Positions 28,452-36,689 of a stretch of 64,000 nucleotides of DNA are shown one piece after another. The DNA comes from Okeania sp034190295 (lineage in GTDB: Bacteria; Cyanobacteriota; Cyanobacteriia; Cyanobacteriales; Microcoleaceae), in NCBI GenBank assembly GCA_034190295.1, contig JAXHSW010000018.1, positions 11,038 through 75,037 of the forward strand. The letters are read 5' to 3'. The stretch's first letter is position 1. The number at the start of each line of letters is the position of its first letter. The notes under the pieces were generated by a model. It did no database searches. It was not told the origin of the DNA and saw nothing but the letters and a program-made list of their open reading frames with translations. The position numbers and the translations under genes were made by a program.

Positions 28452-29681
28452 ATGCGGACTGCCTACCAATATAAATTAAGGCCAAACTCAGATCAAATAG
28501 CCACAATAGAAATGTGGTTGGAATTGTTGCGTTGGCAGTACAACTATCGGTTAGGCGAGCGGTTCTCATGGTGGTCAGAAAACCGTTGTCCAGTTAATAC
28601 CTGCCCCTTGGTGATGCCCATTCCTCAACTCAGAGATCATCCAGATTATTACTCTCAAAAAAAAGATTTGGTCAATACCAAAGACAAGTTTCCTGAGTAC
28701 AAACTGATTCATTCTCAGGTGTTACAAGATTGCATAAAACGAGTAAAACTTGCCTTTGAAAGATGGTTGAAAGCTGACAAAAATGGATATAAATTAGGGA
28801 AACCAAGATTTAAGGGAAAAGGACGTTATCGCAGTTTTACTTATCCTCAAATCAAACAAAACTGTATTGAAGAAAATCAGATTAATTTACCGAAAATTGG
28901 TAAAGTCAAGTTGATTCAACATCGACCATTGCCGTCAGGTTTTCAAATTAAAACCGTTACTATTAGCCGTAAAGCTGATGGCTATTATGTCACCCTATCC
29001 TTAGAAGATAAATCGATTCCTAAATTTAATTCTGAGGTCGAACCGACAACAGAAAATACTCTGGGAATAGATATGGGGCTGAAAAACTTCTTGGTAACAA
29101 GTGAAGGAGAATCAGTTCCAATACCTCAATATTATCGCTCATCTGTGAAGCGATTAAAGACTCTACAGAAACGTTTATCTCGTAAAAATAAAGGCAGCAA
29201 AAGATGGTTAAAAGCTGTCAAAGCTGTGGCTAAACAACATAAAAAAGTAGCTGATAAACGTAAAGACTTTCACTTCAAAACAGCCAATGAATTGTTATCA
29301 AAAGCTGAAGTTATCGCCCATGAAAAGTTAAATATTAAAGGACTGGCAAAAACTCATTTGAGTAAATCAATTAACGATGCTGGATGGGGCCAATTTCTGA
29401 CTATTTTGACTGTCAAAGCCGGAAATGCTGGACAGAAAACTATAGCAGTGGACCCCAAAAATACCAGCCAAGATTGCTCAAATTGCGGTGAAAAAGTGCC
29501 GAAAGAATTAAATATACGAACTCATTCTTGCCCACATTGCGGAATAGTTATAGACCGCGACTTAAATGCGGCAATAAATATAAAAAATAGGGCGGCGGGG
29601 CATCCCGTCCTTAAAGCTCGTGGAGTCCGATGCAGTAGCAGGACTGCGAAACGAGAAGCCCACACTAAGCTGACGCTATAG
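28452..29681 (+). CDS. tnpB: RNA-guided nuclease TnpB (IS200/IS605 family), intact
   Basis: About 409 residues from MRTAYQYKLRP; an upstream ATG at 28425 is less likely because TnpB proteins start at this motif. N-terminal helix-turn-helix region (LRWQYNYRLGERFSWW), OrfB core with RuvC-like Asp in LGIDMGLKNFLVTS, Glu in VIAHEKLNIKGL, zinc ribbon CSNCG...CPHCG and the last acidic residue in DRDLNAAINI. All catalytic positions are present, so it may be active. No tnpA is present, so it depends on a transposase elsewhere. It belongs to a different branch from the two decayed copies at 20.8 and 23.4 kb. It truncates the small gene at 29690-29866. Confidence 0.92.
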   Translation: MRTAYQYKLRPNSDQIATIEMWLELLRWQYNYRLGERFSWWSENRCPVNTCPLVMPIPQLRDHPDYYSQKKDLVNTKDKFPEYKLIHSQVLQDCIKRVKLAFERWLKADKNGYKLGKPRFKGKGRYRSFTYPQIKQNCIEENQINLPKIGKVKLIQHRPLPSGFQIKTVTISRKADGYYVTLSLEDKSIPKFNSEVEPTTENTLGIDMGLKNFLVTSEGESVPIPQYYRSSVKRLKTLQKRLSRKNKGSKRWLKAVKAVAKQHKKVADKRKDFHFKTANELLSKAEVIAHEKLNIKGLAKTHLSKSINDAGWGQFLTILTVKAGNAGQKTIAVDPKNTSQDCSNCGEKVPKELNIRTHSCPHCGIVIDRDLNAAINIKNRAAGHPVLKARGVRCSSRTAKREAHTKLTL

Positions 29682-29688
29682 TGTGGGA
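29660..29688 (+). other. Right-end hairpin of the intact TnpB element (omega RNA 3' scaffold)
   Basis: CCCACACTA (29660-29668) pairs perfectly with TAGTGTGGG (29680-29688). It overlaps the last codons of tnpB, and the element probably ends within the next 10 bases (AGTATGTCAC). By analogy with known TnpB systems, the omega RNA would run through this hairpin and the bases after it would be the guide. Confidence 0.6.
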
Positions 29689-29689
29689 G

Positions 29690-29866
29690 TATGTCACGTG
29701 TCTGCTTCACAGTTGTACGGTTGACTAAACCAATACTTGTAATGTTGCGAATTTGATAAACAACATTCCCATATATTAAAGTTTTGCCTCGAATCTTGAT
29801 AATTGATGTTCTAATTTCAACTTGCTCTGTTGATGTTGAATTATCTAGTAAAAAATCACCAAGCAT
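29690..29866 (-). pseudogene. N-terminal remnant of a DUF6232-like small protein, cut off by the TnpB element
   Basis: The minus-strand ATG at 29866 opens MLGDFLLDNSTSTEQ, then VEIRTSIIKIRGKTLIYGN and VVYQIRNITSIGLV. The pattern of alternating strands with YQIRNITS resembles the first half of DUF6232-type proteins, a tentative match. The frame then runs into the right end of the TnpB element, and the C-terminal half is not found on the far side of that element, so bases were also deleted. Confidence 0.45.
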
Positions 29867-29978
29867 TATCGTTCCTCATAGTAGTTATGAGAATTCAGAT
29901 AGAATGCACCATTAATAACTCTATTTTTAGATTATGCCAACACAATTCTGATGAACATGTCTATAAATGTCTATTTCT

Positions 29979-31133
29979 CTACAACTTCAAACTCAATTGC
30001 TCATCGGGCGGAGTAAAACCCAAGTGCCTCCAAGCTGCAGAAGTCACAACCCGACCACGAGGAGTACGCTGCATAAACCCAATTTGCATCAAATATGGCT
30101 CATAAACCTCCTCAATAGTTTGAGCATCCTCCCCCGTCGCTGCTGCCATTGTCTCTAAACCAGCAGGCCCACCATTATAATTCTCAATCATCGTCCTCAA
30201 TAAATTACGGTCTGTCCAATCTAAACCTAGAGGGTCAACATTAAACAACTCTAAGGCTTCACTTGCAACCTCAGCATTCACAGGAGTCAACTTTTTCACT
30301 TCCGAATAATCTCTCACCCGTCGGAGTAAACGATTAGCAATTCGAGGCGTACCCCGGGAACGACGGGCAACTTCTTCAGCACCATCCTCTGTAATATCTG
30401 TATTTAAAAGTTTTGCTGCTCGGAGAATAATTAGACTTAGTTCATCAACCTCATAAAAACGTAACCTCTGAATAATTCCGAAGCGATCGCGTAGAGGGGA
30501 AGTTAGAGACCCAACCCTAGTAGTTGCTCCGACTAGAGTAAAAGGTTTGAGAGGAATACTCCTAGTCTTAGCAGTTTTACCTTGACCCACTGTAATATCT
30601 AGTCGAAAATCTTCCATCGCCGGATATAGAATTTCTTCTGTCATTTTGGAAAGGCGATGAATTTCATCTATAAACAGAACATCCCCTTTTTGTAAACCTA
30701 CTAGCAAACCAACTATATCTCTTGGTTTTTCAATGGCAGGAGCAGTAGTAATTTTACAGTTAACTTCCATTTCTGCTGCCAATATTAGAGACATGGTAGT
30801 TTTACCTAACCCTGGAGGGCCATAAAGTAGCAGGTGGTCTAAAGGTTCTTTTCTCGATTTGGCCGCCGAAATCGCAATATTTAATACTTCTTTCAGGTCT
30901 TTTTGTCCGATATATTCCGCTAACTTTTGAGGTCTGATTTTTTCTTCGTTTTTACTACTATTTTTGTCTTCAGCAGTTGCCTCTGCTTCTAATAAAGCTT
31001 CTACTTCATCTGTTTCAGTTTTGGATTTTGATTTTTTGGTTTTATATGAACTTTTACTTTCTGAGGCTAAGAAAATGTTTTCATCTGGCCTTTCTGGTTG
31101 TGGAGATTGTTTTTTGGAAGAAATTATGGCCAT
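29979..31133 (-). CDS. ruvB: Holliday junction branch-migration ATPase RuvB
   Basis: 384 residues. About 65 poorly conserved, Lys/Glu/Ser-rich residues precede the canonical start at RPQKLAEYIGQKDLKEVL. Walker A is LLYGPPGLGKTT, Walker B is VLFIDEIHRLS, sensor I is LVGATTRVG, and SRGTPRIANRLLRRVRDY marks the sensor II region. The C-terminal winged helix ends GFMQRTPRGRVVTSAAWRHLG. RuvB hexamers pump DNA through RuvA-bound junctions. The N-terminal extension is common in cyanobacteria. ruvA and ruvC are not nearby. The gene is divergent from the hypothetical gene at 31195. Confidence 0.96.
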   Translation of the reverse strand: MAIISSKKQSPQPERPDENIFLASESKSSYKTKKSKSKTETDEVEALLEAEATAEDKNSSKNEEKIRPQKLAEYIGQKDLKEVLNIAISAAKSRKEPLDHLLLYGPPGLGKTTMSLILAAEMEVNCKITTAPAIEKPRDIVGLLVGLQKGDVLFIDEIHRLSKMTEEILYPAMEDFRLDITVGQGKTAKTRSIPLKPFTLVGATTRVGSLTSPLRDRFGIIQRLRFYEVDELSLIILRAAKLLNTDITEDGAEEVARRSRGTPRIANRLLRRVRDYSEVKKLTPVNAEVASEALELFNVDPLGLDWTDRNLLRTMIENYNGGPAGLETMAAATGEDAQTIEEVYEPYLMQIGFMQRTPRGRVVTSAAWRHLGFTPPDEQLSLKL

Positions 31134-31194
31134 AACTAGGAAATAATAGCTAAGTTATTTATTGATTATCATACTAGAAAGTATATTTAAGAAA

Positions 31195-31743
31195 ATGTCC
31201 CAAGCTATGAAATCAACATCATTGTCAGTAAAAGAAAATATAACATTTGAAGAAGCGATCGCCTTAACTCAAGAAATAATGTCTGTGATGGAAAAAGGTC
31301 AGATATCGGCAGCCGAAATAGAGTCATTAATTGGAGATTTAGTCAAGAGTAAAAATGGTGCTAGAGGATTTTTCGTTGCATATCTTACAGACTCTAGACC
31401 TTTAGCAGATAATCCCTCACCATCAATATTTAGAGCGCTGGAATCATCTCCAGAAACAGTGACAGAATTATTAGTCAAAAATTTGGCCATGTGTTCGGCA
31501 ATGGTAGTCCATCACCAAAGAAATCAAGACCAGGAGACAGCTTCCCAATCAGAAACAGTGCGATCGCGAACCACAAGATTAATTAAAAGCGTGGATATTC
31601 CCAGCTTAAAAGGTGAGATTGAGGAGTTATATCAAAGTACAACTACTGGAGTGGGAAATTACAAGCAGTTTCTAGAACGTTGGGGCTACGATGAGGAACA
31701 GTTAAAGGTCATTCAGCAAGCAATTGAACCGATACTTAATTAG
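31195..31743 (+). CDS. Conserved-looking hypothetical protein
   Basis: About 182 residues from the ATG at 31195; another ATG lies at 31207. No function recognised. The sequence is helical throughout, with FEEAIALTQEIMSVMEKGQ, a GARGFFVAYLTDSRPLAD segment and a charged C-terminus (GNYKQFLERWGYDEEQL). It has no signal peptide or membrane segment, so it is soluble and cytoplasmic. The 61-base divergent spacing from ruvB suggests a shared control region. It resembles uncharacterised cyanobacterial proteins in style, but I cannot name a family. Confidence 0.75.
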   Translation: MSQAMKSTSLSVKENITFEEAIALTQEIMSVMEKGQISAAEIESLIGDLVKSKNGARGFFVAYLTDSRPLADNPSPSIFRALESSPETVTELLVKNLAMCSAMVVHHQRNQDQETASQSETVRSRTTRLIKSVDIPSLKGEIEELYQSTTTGVGNYKQFLERWGYDEEQLKVIQQAIEPILN

Positions 31744-31827
31744 AGAATATTGTCTTGAAGAAGTCAGTAATTAAACCCATCACGGAAAAAATAATTTCTT
31801 TCTTAAGTTTTTTATTTGGTAAAAACT

Positions 31828-32059
31828 ATAATTAGGGTTTGCTGAATAAGATTGTAATCAATACTTATAAAGGCTTCCAGGATTAAATATTGCTGAGGGG
31901 GTGTAAGGTTTTTGGCTGTTGTAGTCTCAAAATGCTAATACTTTTCCCCTAACTACGAGAAAATTTGGCCGTAGCAGATAGTCTAAACTGTTGCCTTTCG
32001 GAGCTGTTTCCTGTTGCCTCTCATCACCATCAGACTAGTGAAGCGCAAACTCTAATTAT
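31828..32059. repeat. 232-bp element with 15-bp terminal inverted repeats
   Basis: ATAATTAGGGTTTGC at the left matches the complement of the right end (GCAAACTCTAATTAT) at 14 of 15 positions. The outer ATAATTA could be a palindromic target site. The interior has no open frame. AATTAGGGTTTGCTGAA also appears alone at 11030, so other copies existed. Confidence 0.6.
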
Positions 32060-32073
32060 GCCACATATATCTG

Positions 32074-32199
32074 TTCAACAATTAATAATGAATAATGAAC
32101 AATTACTTCTCCTTGAAAACGGATAGGGTTGACTAATAATGAAAATTTTTATTTATTATCCCCGATCGAGGGGAGGCTTTAAACCACAATTTTTCGGTA
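32074..32199 (-). repeat. Family-A dispersed element, copy 7 (reverse orientation)
   Basis: TTCAACAATTAATAATG, TTACTTCTCC, AACGGATAGGGTTGA, a T-rich core, CCCGATCGAGGGGAGG and GGCTTTAAACC, ending TTTTTCGGTA. It lies between the hypothetical gene and the Wzm gene. Confidence 0.75.
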
Positions 32200-32388
32200 G
32201 TAACTTTAGTCTATAGAGAGTATTTTGAGCAATCCCCTGATATAATCTCAAAAACTGTAGCCATCTACTAAGCAAAAGTGATTAAACTGCTGATTGTGTA
32301 GTAGATGGAAACAGTACATTATATACACTCAACATGAACAATTTTGCTTGAGTGTGGTGTAGAGGAGAAAAGGGAAAAGAATAGGGCT

Positions 32389-33240
32389 ATGAAAGGAATT
32401 GTCCGCAAAACTAGCAGGGTTAGTAGGTGGCTAACTGTGGTAAATACTGATTGGTTGGTAAATCTGAACCTGCTATTAACATTAGTACGAAGAGATTTAG
32501 AGGCTAGATATAAAGGCTCAATTCTGGGTAATTTATGGCCACTACTTAATCAACTATCCCAACTTTTAATTTATACCTACGTCTTCTCAATTATTCTTAA
32601 AGTCAAGCTTAACTTAGAAGGGCTACCTGAAGATAGTAAGGTGACTTTTGGATTATGGTTATTTGCTGGATTAATTCCTTGGCTGGCTTTTACTAATGGA
32701 TTAACTCAAGCTTCTGGATGTGTGATTGGACAGCCAAACTTAGTCAAAAAAGTAGTATTTCCCCTTAGTTTATTACCCTTAGTTCCGGTTTTTTCAACTT
32801 TTGTAGAAAGTACATTTGGATTAATAGTTTTAATAGGAATGATATGTATATCATCTGGGGTACTCCATCAAACATTATGGCTATTACCGATAGTATTTTT
32901 ACCGCAGCTTTTATTGACGGCAGGTTTAGGTTATTTTACTGCAGGATTAACAGTATTTTTACGGGATATTCCTCAGACTTTAGGAGTAATTTTAAATCTT
33001 TGGTTTTACGTTACACCGATAGTATATCCGGCATCTGTAATTCCTGAAAATTGGCGAATATGGGTATTTTGGTGTAATCCTTTAACAGCGATCGCTGAAG
33101 TATATCGAGACCTGGTTTTAGTAGGAGAAATTAAACACTGGGGAGAGTTAGGAATTGCTAGTTTGATGTCTGTATTAATATTTTATTTTGGCTTGTGGGT
33201 GTACATAAAATTACGTCCTGCTTTTGCAGATGTTTTATAA
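32389..33240 (+). CDS. ABC-2 type polysaccharide exporter permease (Wzm family)
   Basis: About 283 residues from the ATG at 32389, which has AGGAGAAAAGGG 12-25 bases upstream; a TTG at 32344 is a weaker start. Six hydrophobic segments, preceded by the ABC-2 hallmark LVRRDLEARYKGSILGNLWP. It also has LVKKVVFPLSLLPLVPV and FYVTPIVYPASVIPENWR, typical of Wzm/TagG permeases. It should export a lipid-linked polysaccharide across the inner membrane with the ATPase at 33799. The pair begins the glycan cluster. The 558-base gap to the ATPase gene is repeat-filled, whereas these genes normally abut. Confidence 0.92.
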   Translation: MKGIVRKTSRVSRWLTVVNTDWLVNLNLLLTLVRRDLEARYKGSILGNLWPLLNQLSQLLIYTYVFSIILKVKLNLEGLPEDSKVTFGLWLFAGLIPWLAFTNGLTQASGCVIGQPNLVKKVVFPLSLLPLVPVFSTFVESTFGLIVLIGMICISSGVLHQTLWLLPIVFLPQLLLTAGLGYFTAGLTVFLRDIPQTLGVILNLWFYVTPIVYPASVIPENWRIWVFWCNPLTAIAEVYRDLVLVGEIKHWGELGIASLMSVLIFYFGLWVYIKLRPAFADVL

Positions 33241-33798
33241 ATAAAAATACTTTTTTATATCAAATAGATACTATAGTAATGCTGACAAATACTTACTTTT
33301 TTAATAATCAAAACTCTCTGAAAATCGAATAATTAAGGTTGAAAGTCTCTGATTTAAATAGGAAATAAATCCAAAAAATCCTGTTTGTCAATACTCTTAA
33401 TTTGGTAATCGTGCATATTAATGGTATACAGAAAAAAGGAATAACAGGCACGGGAGCAAGATTCTCCCACTGTTCTTGTAACAAACATTGCCGGATAATG
33501 CAAGACCATTACAATCCACTAACACCCTTAATTTTAAGGATAGGTCATTTCAGTTATCAGTTATCAGTTATCAGTTATCAGTACCGACCACTAAAGCCGG
33601 AGAAAACGAAAATACGCTCATTTAAATTTTTTCATCCCCCTAAAAGGGGGAGGCTTTAAACCCAATTTTTCGGTAATAATTAATAATTAATAATTAATTG
33701 TTAACTACCAGTCTTAGCTATTATATAAAAGATTAAAAAGTGTTTCCTGACGGAAATGCTAAAATTCTGATAGCTAGTTAATATTTCCCAAAAAATTC
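33241..33798. repeat. Repeat-rich spacer between Wzm and Wzt genes, with half family-A element
   Basis: No credible gene. 33320-33350 has a degraded GAATAATTAAGG end. 33545-33582 is an AGTTATC heptamer run. 33619-33703 is a half family-A copy (CCCCTAAAAGGGGGAGG, GGCTTTAAACCC, TTTTTCGGTAA) followed by an AATTAATA run. The module order at 33540-33677 matches the spacer at 1945-2102. Confidence 0.6.
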
Positions 33799-35232
33799 AT
33801 GGCTGAAACTGTAATTTCACTGAAAAATGTTTCTAAATGCTTTAAACGATATGGGCATCCGGTAGACCGTTTAAAAGAAATTCTATTCCCAGGAAAAAGT
33901 CGTGCTGATGAATTTTGGGCAGTGCAAAATATAAGTATAGAAATAGAAAGAGGGCATACTTTAGGAATTGTAGGGCGGAATGGTTCGGGAAAAAGTACCC
34001 TTCTACAAATAATTGTTGGTACTCTTACACCGACAACTGGAACGGTAAAAGTTCAAGGTAGAGTTTCTGCACTTTTGGAACTTGGGAGTGGATTTAATCC
34101 AGAGTTTACTGGTAGACAAAATGTTTTTTTTAACGGTCAATTATTAGGATTAAAACCATCAGAAATAGAAGAAAAATTTGAGCAAATTGCTGGTTTTGCC
34201 GACATTGGTGATTTTATTGACGAACCTGTAAAAACTTATTCTAGTGGAATGTTTATTAGGTTAGGATTTGCTGTGGCGACAAGTGTTGACCCAGATATTT
34301 TAGTAGTTGATGAAGCACTTTCGGTGGGAGATGAAGCATTTCAGAGAAAGTGTTTTGCTCGTATTCAAGACATTCAAGAAAGGGGAGGAACAATTTTATT
34401 TGTATCTCATGCTGCTTCAACAGTTGTACAACTTTGTGATTCAGCAATTTTGATGGATCGTGGTGAAATGTTACTTTATCATGCTCCTAAATATGTGGTA
34501 TCTAAATATCAGAAATTAATTTATGCTTTTCCTGATAAAATTCCATCAATTAAGGAAGAAATTCGTCAGATTCCTAATTTAACAGTTAAGGATTTCTTGG
34601 ACGATCAAGAAACAGATGAACAATCTTCTCAATCAGAACAAAGTAGTGAAAATAAAATTTCAGAATCAACAGAATATGAAGAAATTTATGACCCGGAAAT
34701 GATACCTTCAAATACAATACATTATCCTAATAAAGGATCGGAAATTATTGACCCTCATATTATTACTTTGGATGGTAAGAGAGTAAATCATTTAATTAAT
34801 CGTCGAGAATATTACTATACCTATACAGTAAAATTTATTAACTCTACATCTAAAGTTAGGTTTGGAATGTTGATTAAAACTCTGAGTGGATTTGACTTAG
34901 GTGGAGCATCATTACATGGTTATACTAAATCAGTAGAATATGTAGAAGCACAACAGAAAGTTATAGTGAAATTTAAGTTTAAATGTTTGCTAAATCCTGG
35001 GGTATATTTTTTAAATGCTGGAGTTGTTGGTATGGCAGGCGACCATCTAACTTATTTATCTCGTTGCATTGATATTGCTATGTTTAGAGTGCAGCATTGT
35101 AGTGATTCATGTGGTACGGGAGTAGTTGACTTTTTAATAGAACCTACTTTAAATATTGACAATGATACTCTGAATAACTGGGAAGAAAAGGAGTCAGGAG
35201 TCAGTCCTCAGTCCTCAGGAGTTTGGAGTTAG
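33799..35232 (+). CDS. ABC polysaccharide exporter ATPase with C-terminal substrate-binding domain (Wzt family)
   Basis: 477 residues. The ABC ATPase domain covers about 1-245: Walker A GIVGRNGSGKSTLL, signature YSSGMFIRLGFAVA, Walker B ILVVDEALSVGDE, H-loop LFVSHAAS. An acidic linker (about 270-310) leads to a beta-sandwich-like C-terminal domain (YYYTYTVKFINSTSKVRFGM ... LNPGVYFLNAGVVG). It matches the Wzt C-terminal domain, which in known systems recognises the modified end of the polysaccharide, such as a methyl cap. That fits the many methyltransferases downstream. The extreme C-terminus (KESGVSPQSSGVWS) comes from an intergenic-type GTCAGGAG/GTCAGTCCTC repeat read in frame. Confidence 0.93.
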   Translation: MAETVISLKNVSKCFKRYGHPVDRLKEILFPGKSRADEFWAVQNISIEIERGHTLGIVGRNGSGKSTLLQIIVGTLTPTTGTVKVQGRVSALLELGSGFNPEFTGRQNVFFNGQLLGLKPSEIEEKFEQIAGFADIGDFIDEPVKTYSSGMFIRLGFAVATSVDPDILVVDEALSVGDEAFQRKCFARIQDIQERGGTILFVSHAASTVVQLCDSAILMDRGEMLLYHAPKYVVSKYQKLIYAFPDKIPSIKEEIRQIPNLTVKDFLDDQETDEQSSQSEQSSENKISESTEYEEIYDPEMIPSNTIHYPNKGSEIIDPHIITLDGKRVNHLINRREYYYTYTVKFINSTSKVRFGMLIKTLSGFDLGGASLHGYTKSVEYVEAQQKVIVKFKFKCLLNPGVYFLNAGVVGMAGDHLTYLSRCIDIAMFRVQHCSDSCGTGVVDFLIEPTLNIDNDTLNNWEEKESGVSPQSSGVWS

Positions 35233-35604
35233 CAGTAATACAAATATGTTAATAGTTGGGGAAAAATTTTTACTGTGACTATTGAAGCAGGAAGAAATAA
35301 AATTAATTTTAAACTAGATGTAAATACTTTTAATTACAGCCGTAAATTATAGCAGTTTCCATTAACATAAAATGGAGATATTTTGGCTGAAAGGTAGAAG
35401 GCAGAAGTTTTATAGTCTACTTTTGTGAAAACTGCTATAAGTTAAATAAAAAATACTATTCTTATGCTTATGTATAGCAGAAGGAAGGAGAAAGAAAGAA
35501 AAGTCTTACTTTGTCTGAGTTTTAAACTTTTGAACTGTCCTAACTTTTCCTTCGACTGGTATAAAATTAATCAAGATAGCTATACCATGTTTGGATAATT
35601 AGTG

Positions 35605-35810
35605 GTAAGCATTTCCTGCGGAATGCTGCGCAAACAGCTATTAGCTATCAGCTATCAGCAACAAGACTCTCTCCTTAAAGGACAGTATTTCAATTAATAT
35701 AAACTTTCAGGGCAAGGAAGGCAACTTTTGTAGTAAGACAGTTAAATATTGCTTTGATCCTAAACTAAAAGCAATAGCTGATAGCTGATGGCTGACAGCT
35801 GAATGCTTAC
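35605..35810. mobile_element. Family-B MITE-like element, copy 1, with 8-bp target duplication
   Basis: Starts GTAAGCATT and ends with its complement AATGCTTAC. The 206-base element is flanked by AATTAGTG on both sides (35597-35604, 35811-35818). Inside are GGAATGCTGCGCAAACAGCT, AGCTATC runs and a TTGTAGTAAGACAGTTAAAT segment shared with the truncated copy at 51088. It has no coding capacity. Confidence 0.85.
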
Positions 35811-36123
35811 AATTAGTGAAAAAAGAATTTTATTCTCCTCTTACTTCTTGTAAGTCGCAAATTCGACAACTCCCCTACCTGAGAACTAGCTCATTATATC
35901 GTTTCACTAAAGTCAGAAGTCAGAAGTGATTTTTTAGCAATTTGAAACCTTAATTTTACAGTAATTTAAGCTTATTATTTGACTTTATGAATTACTAACT
36001 ATTTGTGACATTTTTTAAGTTAATTGGTATATTTCTCACTTTCTTATGGACATAATATTACAGTACAATACAGTTCAATTAAAATTTTTTGGGCAAATAT
36101 CTAATGTAAAAAAGCTAATTTTT

Positions 36124-36248
36124 ACCGAACAATTAAGGTTTAAAGCCTCTCCTTAAAAGGAGAAACAAGAAAAATTTTTCATAATTAGTCAATCCTCTCC
36201 TTGAAAAGAAGAGGTAATTCGCGCATTCTTAATTCTAAGTTCTTGAAG
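36124..36248 (+). repeat. Family-A dispersed element, copy 9
   Basis: TTACCGAACAATTAAGG, TTTAAAGCCTCTCC, CCTTAAAAGG, GAAACAAGAAAAATTTTTC, CAATCCTCTCC and GAGGTAATTCGCGCATTC. Like the copy at 5441 it ends with the GCGCATTC tail. Confidence 0.75.
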
Positions 36249-36689
36249 CTCTCTATCAGATAAATTTTTGTCTGCTCTGAAGCGGATTAAATTACAGTAA
36301 CATTATCTTTTATCAAAATAACATGGGTCTAAAACCCCGCCTTTTAAGGCGATAGGGTTTTTGGAGCGGGGTTTAAATCCCCTACTTCCCCTCCACCGGA
36401 GGGGTTAGGGGTGGGTTAACTTCTGACTTCGCGCCTTCTGACTTCTGACTTCCTTAAGTGGCGGGTTTAATACCGCACTGTCATATCAGTTATCAGTTAA
36501 CAGTACCTCCTACTGTTTGCGCAGCATGACAAAGGTCAAGCAGAAGGCTTAAAATACTGAATTTCTTTTTTTATCCTTTTTACAAGGGGTAGCTTGAAAT
36601 CTAAATACAATTTTCACTTCTGCTTTTTGCCTTCTTCAATAAAAACTTTTATTTGTACTTCTCCTAAAACCTAAAACCTATTTAAAAAT

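Larger units (their letters stand above)
35233..36689. other. Long spacer with mobile repeats
   Basis: No intact gene. 35274-35351 reads VTIEAGRNKINFKLDVNTF to a stop and may be the tail of a lost gene. 35605-35810 is a family-B element and 36124-36248 a family-A copy. 36470-36600 holds AGTTATC repeats with the CTGTTTGCGCAGCATGAC motif of the 1760-2288 spacer. Confidence 0.5.
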
